A DNA stretch of 10,916 bases from contig MHKK01000016.1 of the NCBI GenBank assembly GCA_001818365.1, positions 4,278-15,193 on the forward strand, given 5' to 3'. A program made the translations under genes and the position numbers. This document shows positions 5,546 to 10,916 of the stretch, in pieces. The first letter of the stretch is position 1. The number at the start of each line of letters is the position of its first letter. Source of the DNA: Candidatus Komeilibacteria bacterium RIFCSPHIGHO2_01_FULL_52_14. GTDB taxonomy: Bacteria > Patescibacteriota > Patescibacteriia > UBA1558 > 2-01-FULL-52-15. The notes under the pieces were generated by a model. The model was given only the letters and a program-made list of their open reading frames with translations. It ran no database searches and was not told where the DNA came from.

Positions 5546-8077
5546 GTGCGTAGGACAATCGGCAATAAGGCTACTAATCTTATCTGGCTCAAACAGCGGA
5601 TATCGCAGGTACCTGATTTTATAATTATTGACCCGGCAGAACTCGTTCGGGACTTCAAGGAGATTAATGACCGGATACGGTTGCTGCTGGAGGACCCTTC
5701 ATCCGTACCTATTGATGAGATACAGAAAGCCATTCATGAGGCATGCCTGGATCCGAAGGGTCTCGATGTTTTATCCTCAAGACTGAAAGGATTGAATGCG
5801 AAGAAAATAATTTTTCGTACGTCTGCAGCGCAGGAAGACACGGCGGCATTTTCCTTCGCCGGAATGTATCGCAGCTTTGGTCCGTATGATGCGGCACTTT
5901 TTGACTTCGAAGACGTACTCCGCGGCAGTTGGGAAAGTCTCTATTCGGAACGGACTGTAAGCTATGCACGAGTTCGCAACCAGCCGGTACGGATGCAAAA
6001 CTTTTGTATCGTCGCGCAGGAATTCTTTTTAGGCGTATTCTCCGGCGTCGCGTTTGTTGATCCTGGCGAAAGAAAAATCGTTTTGACCATTGGAGAGGGC
6101 GTGCAGGCCGTTGTTGAAGGAGAAAATGCGCATACGAATGCGTTTACGTATGATGATGTCAGCGTTCCTGCCATCCTGCGCAACCGGATTTCCGGGGAAA
6201 CATGGAAGCGCTTTCTTGCGACTATCAAGCACATAGCCCATGAGAAGGAGCGGCCGCAAGACATCGAATGGATATTGCAAAAGAATAATTTTGCGATTGT
6301 ACAAACGCGGGACGTCACTGTATCGATATACGGTCACGATGACGAGATCGTATGGGACAATACGAATATTGCGGAGAGTTACCCCGGCATAACTCTTCCA
6401 TTGACGTTCTCATTTATCCGGCACGCCTACTCTCGTGTGTACCCTCATTTTCTCCAGCTTGTCGGAGTTCCTTCGAAAAATATCAAAGAAAAGCAAAACA
6501 TTTTTATAAATCTCTTGGGGCACATTCACGGACATGTGTATTATAACGTGCGCAACTGGTACGAGATGATTCGGCTACTCCCGGGCTACCGGTTCAACAA
6601 GGATTTCTTTGAGGCCATGTGGAATCCAAAAAAGAAGTTGTCGGAAAAAACACATCGGCGAAAATCACTGTTGAGTTATATTGCGCTCGCGCCTCTCTTC
6701 ACGAGATTCCTGATTAAAATCGTCTTTATTAGGACGTCCGTTGCCCGCTTCCTCGGGCACTATCAGGAAGCGGTTGATAGTTTTTCAAAAACCTCACTGA
6801 CCGAAAAATCTCTACGTGAACTCAAGGGGTATTATCTTGCGATTGAAGATTCGTTTTTTTCAGCATGGGCGGTACCGATACTCAACGATTTCAGGGTCAT
6901 GATCTTTCACGGAATGCTGAGGCGTTTGGTAACGTCGGAAAAAGGGGAAGATGAGGCGAATCAGATTATCAGCTCGCTCTTAACGCAGGATGTGGTCATG
7001 CGGAGTTTTGCGCCCATCGAGGATATACTGCATATTGCGCACCTTTGTAAGGAAAGCACCGACATGCGTGCCGTCATGACCGGGGACGAGAATAACCAGC
7101 ACATACTGCAGTATCTCAGGGAAACCCCCGGCGCAAAAGAAATATACGAAGCTATTGTACGCTATATCGACGCGTATGGTGACCGTAACCCGTCCGAACT
7201 CAAGCTGGAGAGCCCGACGATGAAAGAGCGGCCGGAGCTCATTATAGATTTGATTAAGCACTATATTCGTTCCGAGCCCCACAACCGGACGAACGAGAAG
7301 AAAACGCATCATGACCTCTATTTGTCCAAATTGGATGAATTTAAAAAAATCATCCGTAATAAATCAAAGATGGCGTTTCCGTTGCTGTGGCCGATCAGCA
7401 CATGGATCCTTGCTACCGCTAAAGACGCGGTTGCTACCCGTGAGCATCTGCGGTTATTGAGAAGCTCGGCCTTTGGCATAGCGCGAAAAATGTTCTATCG
7501 ATTTGGCGTTTTGTTGGGACACGATAACATTATTTTTTCATCTCGCGATATATTTTATCTGACACGTGAGGAGGTGCTCCGTATTGCGGACGGGACGGGT
7601 GTGAATTCATCAGTCGCTCAGATTGTTGAGCAACGAAAGCACCAATTCAAGCGATACCGAACAGATGCGGCGCCGTCACGTCGTATACGAACCGTCGGCT
7701 ATCCTGTGGTTACGCGGATAGTTGCAGATACGGATGAAATCGAATCAGGTGACGTAAAAACATTTCGGGGGATAGCAGCATCACCGGGAAGAGTTACAGC
7801 GGAGGTACTATGCATGAAAGAGTTCGACTCGGCTTTACCCCTCGCTGGTAAAATATTAGTAACCCTGCAAACAGACCCTGGATGGACGACAGTATTCCCG
7901 CTTATTTCGGGCCTCATTACCGAGAGAGGAAATATTTTATCCCATGCTGCGATCATATCCAGAGAACTTGGTATACCAAGCGTCTTAGCTATCGAGCGCA
8001 TAACTGATATACTGAAGACCGGTGATGTGATAGAACTTGACGGTAATTTGGGGACGGTTACCAAGAAAAATGACTGA
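5546..8077 (+). CDS. PEP-synthase/rifampicin-phosphotransferase-like ATP-dependent phosphotransferase
   Basis: The 843-residue soluble protein starts at GTG 5546, where 'GNKATNL' (6-12) and 'VPDFIII' (22-28) match the usual N-terminus of the PPDK/PEP-synthase ATP-binding domain. That domain runs to about 258 and contains 'FRTSAAQED' (90-98), 'SGVAF' (166-170), 'DIEW' (239-242) and 'QTRDVT' (253-258), where most relatives have QxRPxT. A middle domain of about 480 residues begins with 'WDNTNIAESYPGITLPLTFS' (270-289), a segment typical of the rifampicin-phosphotransferase-like branch. The C-terminal swivelling domain (about 745-843) carries the phospho-His motif 'GNILSHAAIISRELGIPSV' with H800. 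The large PEP/pyruvate-binding barrel that follows this domain in PEP synthase is absent. It should therefore split ATP and pass a phosphate through H800 to a substrate held by the middle domain. That substrate is unknown; the neighbours suggest a lipid or lipid precursor, while drug inactivation is an alternative. No Shine-Dalgarno is visible. Confidence 0.85.
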   Translation: MRRTIGNKATNLIWLKQRISQVPDFIIIDPAELVRDFKEINDRIRLLLEDPSSVPIDEIQKAIHEACLDPKGLDVLSSRLKGLNAKKIIFRTSAAQEDTAAFSFAGMYRSFGPYDAALFDFEDVLRGSWESLYSERTVSYARVRNQPVRMQNFCIVAQEFFLGVFSGVAFVDPGERKIVLTIGEGVQAVVEGENAHTNAFTYDDVSVPAILRNRISGETWKRFLATIKHIAHEKERPQDIEWILQKNNFAIVQTRDVTVSIYGHDDEIVWDNTNIAESYPGITLPLTFSFIRHAYSRVYPHFLQLVGVPSKNIKEKQNIFINLLGHIHGHVYYNVRNWYEMIRLLPGYRFNKDFFEAMWNPKKKLSEKTHRRKSLLSYIALAPLFTRFLIKIVFIRTSVARFLGHYQEAVDSFSKTSLTEKSLRELKGYYLAIEDSFFSAWAVPILNDFRVMIFHGMLRRLVTSEKGEDEANQIISSLLTQDVVMRSFAPIEDILHIAHLCKESTDMRAVMTGDENNQHILQYLRETPGAKEIYEAIVRYIDAYGDRNPSELKLESPTMKERPELIIDLIKHYIRSEPHNRTNEKKTHHDLYLSKLDEFKKIIRNKSKMAFPLLWPISTWILATAKDAVATREHLRLLRSSAFGIARKMFYRFGVLLGHDNIIFSSRDIFYLTREEVLRIADGTGVNSSVAQIVEQRKHQFKRYRTDAAPSRRIRTVGYPVVTRIVADTDEIESGDVKTFRGIAASPGRVTAEVLCMKEFDSALPLAGKILVTLQTDPGWTTVFPLISGLITERGNILSHAAIISRELGIPSVLAIERITDILKTGDVIELDGNLGTVTKKND

Positions 8078-8687
8078 ACATTTAGATCTGATATTCAAAA
8101 GAAGCGCCGCCGATTATGTTACACTTTTCGGCGTCGTGCCGTTCATACTGGGTCTTTTTTTTATCGCACAGGATGAACCTGAGTTTGCATTAATTGCGTC
8201 GGCAGCCGCTTTTTTTATAGATTCGGTCGACGGCGTCATTGCGAGAAAAATGAAGCAAGAATCCGATTTCGGACGACAACTGGATTCTTCACTTGATCTT
8301 TTGATATATATTGTTTTTTCCGCTTTATTCGTTCTCAAGTTCCTGAATCCCTGGTTTCCTCTTGCTCTCCTCGTCGTATCCATCATCATCGCGTGCGGAG
8401 CATTACGCCTTCTTCGGTTCAACAAAGTCGGGTTCGTGTATAAACAGGGCGATCGCTGTTATCCCGGCCTGGGGACCGCTTATATCTTGCCAGCCGTTGC
8501 TGTTCTTTTTATAGCCAGATATTTTTGGGGCGCCGGCGTTGAGTGGTTGACGCAGCTTGTTCTCATTGGCATGTCTCTTGCCATGATCTCCAGCGTGCCG
8601 ATCCGTAAGCCCAAATTCACCATCTGGTATCCGGCCGCTATCGCCATAGTCGTTTTATTGATTCTGATACGCGGCCGATGGCTCTAG
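8070..8687 (+). CDS. CDP-alcohol phosphatidyltransferase, PssA-like
   Basis: The ATG at 8070 overlaps the end of the preceding gene by 8 nt and gives 205 residues; an upstream TTG at 8037 is less likely. The family signature is complete: D51-x2-D54-G55-x2-A58-R59-x8-G68-x3-D72-x3-D76, which binds Mg and the CDP-alcohol. Hydrophobic segments at about 18-33, 37-51, 77-90, 93-109, 133-149, 154-171 and 182-200 make it an integral membrane enzyme. After the motif, 'LRLLRFNK' (about 112-119) and the following 'YPGLGTAYILP' recall the 'R.ARFN...F.GLP.p' pattern of phosphatidylserine and archaetidylserine synthases. This favours a serine-like or other small alcohol acceptor over glycerol-3-phosphate. 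It would replace CMP of a CDP-lipid with a head group, the step after the CarS-like enzyme encoded nearby. Confidence in the family is very high, in the exact acceptor low. Confidence 0.93.
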   Translation: MTEHLDLIFKRSAADYVTLFGVVPFILGLFFIAQDEPEFALIASAAAFFIDSVDGVIARKMKQESDFGRQLDSSLDLLIYIVFSALFVLKFLNPWFPLALLVVSIIIACGALRLLRFNKVGFVYKQGDRCYPGLGTAYILPAVAVLFIARYFWGAGVEWLTQLVLIGMSLAMISSVPIRKPKFTIWYPAAIAIVVLLILIRGRWL

Positions 8688-9181
8688 CAATTATTCAATT
8701 AGATAGTGCTAACCCGCGGGCTCATGGCTATGCAGCAGTCATCCACAAGATCATTACCGATGAGGTTAACCTGTCTCAGAGAAGCCTCAGGGAAATACGG
8801 GGACTTATTGCAGGAAAAGAAGTTTTGTTATTATTGAATGGTGATGAGATTGTGTCTTTTCTTTTCTTAACCCCGCTCGACAAAAAACTCATGGAAATTC
8901 ATTCTATGTACACACTCCCACAGTACCGCGGCCAGGGATATATGTCGAAGTTGCTTGAACATAGTATCCGCACATTTGATACAAAATTCTTCGCAGTCAC
9001 GTTTCATGAGCACACGGAGAAACTACTGTCAAAATTTAGTTTTAAAAAAGTGCCGTTTGCGGTTTTGTCCGCTTCTGCAAAGTTTACATTCGTGGTCAAC
9101 CGGGCTAAGCTCCACCGGATATTATCGGTCGTGAGTTTTATGAAAAAGCGGCGGCCGATATATTTACTCAAAAGCGACTGA
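8678..9181 (+). CDS. GNAT-family N-acetyltransferase
   Basis: The 167-residue protein has the core GNAT features: strands around 48-65 ending in 'FLFLTPLDKKLMEIHSMYTL' (61-80), then the acetyl-CoA pyrophosphate-binding loop Q82-Y-R-G85-Q-G87-Y-M with its helix (88-99). After that come a strand at 103-107 and a helix beginning 'HEHTEKLLSKFSFKKV', the usual motif B. The C-terminus is basic (KKRRP). It overlaps the phosphatidyltransferase gene by 10 nt and sits 1 nt before the kinase gene, so it is an integral operon member, coupled in translation. The substrate amine is unknown. A link to the head group of the operon's lipid, or to regulation by protein acetylation, can only be inferred from position. 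Confidence 0.88.
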   Translation: MALAIIQLDSANPRAHGYAAVIHKIITDEVNLSQRSLREIRGLIAGKEVLLLLNGDEIVSFLFLTPLDKKLMEIHSMYTLPQYRGQGYMSKLLEHSIRTFDTKFFAVTFHEHTEKLLSKFSFKKVPFAVLSASAKFTFVVNRAKLHRILSVVSFMKKRRPIYLLKSD

Positions 9182-9182
9182 C

Positions 9183-9809
9183 ATGTCATTTTTTAATATA
9201 GCTATCGTTGGTATCGGGCTCTTGATTTTCTATTTTGGTCTTGAATTTTTGCATAATCGCTTTGGTCTTGAGTCGTGGCTCACGAGAAAAATAGCCCATA
9301 TAGCGTCTGCACTGGTGGCCATACCGGTTCTGTTTTTCCTGACATACCAGGAATATCTGACCGTACTGGTTTTTTTTATCGCTTTTTTTATTCTTGCGAC
9401 AAGTAAGAAGCTGCTTAAATCGATACATCTGGAGGAACGCAAAACGTATGGCGAGGTTTTTTTTCCATTCGGAATATTTTTTATAGCGCTCGTTGCGTAT
9501 TCGAACCATTTTGTCGCCGTGACATCGCTTTTGATCCTCTCGATTTCCGATGCGTTTGCGGGAATTGTCGGTAGGTATGTTGCGATCAACCGCAAGACGG
9601 CGCTCGGGAGCATAACGTTTTTCTTTTTGACGGTGCTCCTCCTCGCTGTCGCATACATGCTCTACGGCGTTGCGTTTACAGCATTACATATTGTCTACCT
9701 CCTCTTCATTTCCGTTGCTGCAACGTTCGTCGAGCGCATATCGCCCTATGGCTCCGATAACGTAACCGTGCCGGTTGCCGTTGCTTTTTTACTCTTACTC
9801 CTATTTTAG
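9183..9809 (+). CDS. Polyprenol/phytol/dolichol kinase-like membrane protein
   Basis: The 208-residue protein has about seven hydrophobic segments. It carries the conserved residues of the CTP-dependent dolichol kinase/phytol kinase/CDP-lipid synthase-related family: 'RKIAH' (35-39), 'EERKTYGE' (84-91), 'SDAFAGIVGR' (122-131), 'KTALGS' (138-143) and 'ERISPYGSDNVTVP' (184-197, with the E and DN pairs). Family members transfer phosphate from CTP to long-chain lipid alcohols such as phytol, dolichol or diacylglycerol. The length matches the short bacterial and archaeal phytol kinase-like forms. As the last gene of the operon, 1 nt after the GNAT gene, it would supply the lipid phosphate that the convergent CarS-like enzyme could activate with CTP. 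Which alcohol is used cannot be told. Its last 9 nt overlap the tail of the opposing gene. Confidence 0.85.
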   Translation: MSFFNIAIVGIGLLIFYFGLEFLHNRFGLESWLTRKIAHIASALVAIPVLFFLTYQEYLTVLVFFIAFFILATSKKLLKSIHLEERKTYGEVFFPFGIFFIALVAYSNHFVAVTSLLILSISDAFAGIVGRYVAINRKTALGSITFFFLTVLLLAVAYMLYGVAFTALHIVYLLFISVAATFVERISPYGSDNVTVPVAVAFLLLLLF

Positions 9810-10358
9810 AGAGATGCGCCGCATCAGCACGTCGGTACCGGCGTGGATTCCCGAGCCCAAGATCAATATCCACATATACGTGGCAAGGGACAGGTCATAG
9901 AGTATGAACAATGCGAGCCCTGCGGCAATTACCGAGTCGACAGTATCGAAGATTTTAAATACGAGCCGTTGAGCCGGTGAGTTCGCCTGCTCGCCGGGTG
10001 CTATGTGCAATCGTCGTTTGATGAAGCTATTCGGGAGCTCGCCGAAAGAATAGCATGCTCCCACAAGCCATGCGCGCATAAGATTCGATACGCTGACGTC
10101 ATAGAGCGGAACAACAGTGCGCGCATTGCTTGTAAGACTAAGCACGGCGGTAAAAAATACAGTGCCAAAAGACATCATACCGAGGCCCAGCCACGTTTTG
10201 TTCCGGCCAAAGACACTTTCATTCCTGATTCGCAAGTCGAGATCGAGCGGTATTTTGAGGACACCGAGCCATTTTTTCTTCAGCACGATAATAAACAGTA
10301 TTCCTGCCAATACGACGGGGAGTATATTATAAAATGCCGCAAGTACGTCGTGAGCCAT
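9801..10358 (-). CDS. CDP-archaeol synthase (CarS/DUF46)-like CTP-transferase
   Basis: The ATG at 10358 (185 residues) is chosen over the GTG at 10376, which would add 6 residues; neither has a clear Shine-Dalgarno. Features of the CarS/DUF46 family are present in order. 'NILPVV' in the first helix is followed by 'PLDLDLRIRNESVFGRNKTW' (37-56; relatives have 'PLD.g....R.lfG.nKT.RG'). Next is 'FGELPNSFIKRRL' (105-117), where relatives usually have GD rather than GE, then 'FDTVDSVIAAG' (137-147) and a final 'GSGIHAGTD' (168-176). It has four or five membrane helices. CarS converts an isoprenoid glycerol phosphate plus CTP into the CDP-lipid, the direct substrate type for the phosphatidyltransferase at 8070-8687. 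The gene converges on the operon with its TAG inside the last codons of the kinase gene, so it is transcribed separately. The family is fairly sure; whether the lipid is ether- or ester-linked is unknown. Confidence 0.82.
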   Translation of the reverse strand: MAHDVLAAFYNILPVVLAGILFIIVLKKKWLGVLKIPLDLDLRIRNESVFGRNKTWLGLGMMSFGTVFFTAVLSLTSNARTVVPLYDVSVSNLMRAWLVGACYSFGELPNSFIKRRLHIAPGEQANSPAQRLVFKIFDTVDSVIAAGLALFILYDLSLATYMWILILGSGIHAGTDVLMRRISLK

Positions 10359-10408
10359 ACTCACGTAGTGTAGCACTCTAAAAAATAATTATCACGAGGA
10401 ACTCAATG

Positions 10409-10437
10409 TTTCCACATAGCCGGGAATTCGTTATACT
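10409..10437 (+). promoter_or_regulatory. Sigma70-type promoter of the radical SAM gene
   Basis: TTTCCA (10409-10414), a 17-nt spacer and TATACT (10432-10437) match the consensus at 4/6 and 5/6 positions. The expected start near 10444 gives a leader of about 20 nt before the ATG at 10465, again without a Shine-Dalgarno. It lies in an 88-106 nt gap between divergent genes; no convincing promoter for the minus-strand CarS-like gene was found there. Confidence 0.55.
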
Positions 10438-10464
10438 GTATGTATCTTACCCTGAACAGCCTTA

Positions 10465-10916
10465 ATGGACCCATTCAGTAATAAATTAAAACTCAAGCTG
10501 TTTATCGCCCGTCGCACGCTCGGCTATACCTATGATTACGTCGAGCGTCTTTATAAAATTTACCTGAACCATAGCAAAGTTATCCACTTTCGAGATGGGT
10601 ATCCCGTTTTTTCGCTTACCACACCGGCTCTTTTTAGCAAGCCCTCGGCGAATTTTTTTGCACGCTCGTTGTATCGGTCGATCCAAAATAAGAACCTTCC
10701 AAACCTGATGAGCTTTGCAGTCAATGACATCTGTAATGCCGCTTGCGAGCACTGCAGTTTTTTTACTGCGATTGATGACAAGACCAGAAAAACGATGAAT
10801 CTTGAGCAATGTAAAAAGGTCATCAGTAACGCTCAGGAACTTGGTGTATCGGTATTTAATTTTGTCGGCGGCGAGCCCCTGATGCGAAAAGACCTTCCGT
10901 CGATCATTGGTTCCGT
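10465..10916 (+). CDS. Radical SAM enzyme (3' end missing)
   Basis: The ATG at 10465 opens 150 complete codons that reach the right edge with no stop. An N-terminal extension of about 80 residues, basic and aromatic-rich, precedes the radical SAM core. The core begins 'FAVNDICNAACEHCSFF' (84-100), with C90-x3-C94-x2-C97 to hold the [4Fe-4S] cluster that cleaves S-adenosylmethionine. 'FVGGEPLM' (133-140) is the GGE motif that contacts the SAM amino group. The order and spacing are those of the SPASM/MoaA-like branch, and an N-terminal extension of this size occurs in several of its members. The reaction cannot be decided from this half. With lipid enzymes next door, a lipid-modifying role is conceivable, but a peptide- or cofactor-modifying role is equally possible. 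Confidence 0.9.
   Translation, partial: MDPFSNKLKLKLFIARRTLGYTYDYVERLYKIYLNHSKVIHFRDGYPVFSLTTPALFSKPSANFFARSLYRSIQNKNLPNLMSFAVNDICNAACEHCSFFTAIDDKTRKTMNLEQCKKVISNAQELGVSVFNFVGGEPLMRKDLPSIIGS

Noticed and set aside
8037..8069. Upstream TTG start for the phosphatidyltransferase
   Set aside because: It would lengthen the overlap with the preceding gene to 41 nt; the ATG at 8070 gives a normal family N-terminus and an 8-nt overlap.
4584..10373. Nine-base word GTAGTGTAG near both the 4559-4621 and 10359-10376 control regions
   Set aside because: It stands at different distances and orientations from the genes and is short enough to occur by chance; no second box accompanies it.
10486..10823. Two minus-strand frames opposite the right end
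   Set aside because: They are antisense to the radical SAM gene, whose CxxxCxxC and GGEP motifs prove the plus frame.
1..10916. CRISPR array, tRNA, rRNA, IS element or phage module
   Set aside because: No regularly spaced direct repeats, cloverleaf-like segments, transposase, integrase or phage structural motifs were seen on either strand.

Overview
The window looks like bacterial DNA, most likely from a Patescibacteria/CPR (Parcubacteria-like) genome. This is inferred from a pseudopilin whose N-terminus has the flavour common in that group, from compact genes with little or no Shine-Dalgarno sequence, and from very short predicted leaders. UGA acts as a stop (it ends the genes at 8077 and 9181), which argues against the SR1/Gracilibacteria code. 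The ECF sigma factor and the prepilin exclude an archaeon. Both ends of the window cut through a gene.

Region 1 (1-1988, minus strand) is a complete stress-response circuit: an ECF sigma factor, a three-helix membrane protein that overlaps it by 14 nt and is a good anti-sigma candidate, and a secreted Spy/CpxP-like protein with a Met/His/Gly-rich tail. The sigma gene and the Spy-like gene are both preceded by TGAAATAA-N13-TTGTAGTAAT with identical spacing, a strong candidate for the promoter recognised by this sigma factor. The Spy-like gene also has a roughly 110-nt leader full of competing hairpins.

Region 2 (2050-3496) holds a membrane-anchored or secreted HNH-type nuclease (minus) and a divergent GspG-like type IV pseudopilin (plus) with its own promoter and terminator. 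Between them is a GC-rich spacer with nested inverted repeats. Together they suggest DNA scavenging or uptake, but this is only inferred from proximity.

Region 3 (3642-10358) is dominated by lipid chemistry. A cytoplasmic protein of unknown function (minus) diverges from a five-gene plus-strand operon: a UbiA-family prenyltransferase, a PEP-synthase/rifampicin-phosphotransferase-like enzyme, a PssA-like CDP-alcohol phosphatidyltransferase, a GNAT acetyltransferase and a dolichol/phytol-kinase-like membrane kinase. A CDP-archaeol-synthase (CarS)-like gene converges on the operon, and the two stop codons lie inside a 9-nt overlap. The kinase, CTP-transferase and head-group transferase form a plausible chain: lipid alcohol to lipid phosphate, to CDP-lipid, to phospholipid. 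The UbiA enzyme could make the prenylated lipid. Such a set is unusual for a CPR bacterium and is the best candidate here for an undescribed pathway.

Region 4 (10409-end) has a sigma70-type promoter and the first 150 codons of a radical SAM enzyme. No rRNA, tRNA, CRISPR array, insertion sequence or phage gene was seen.
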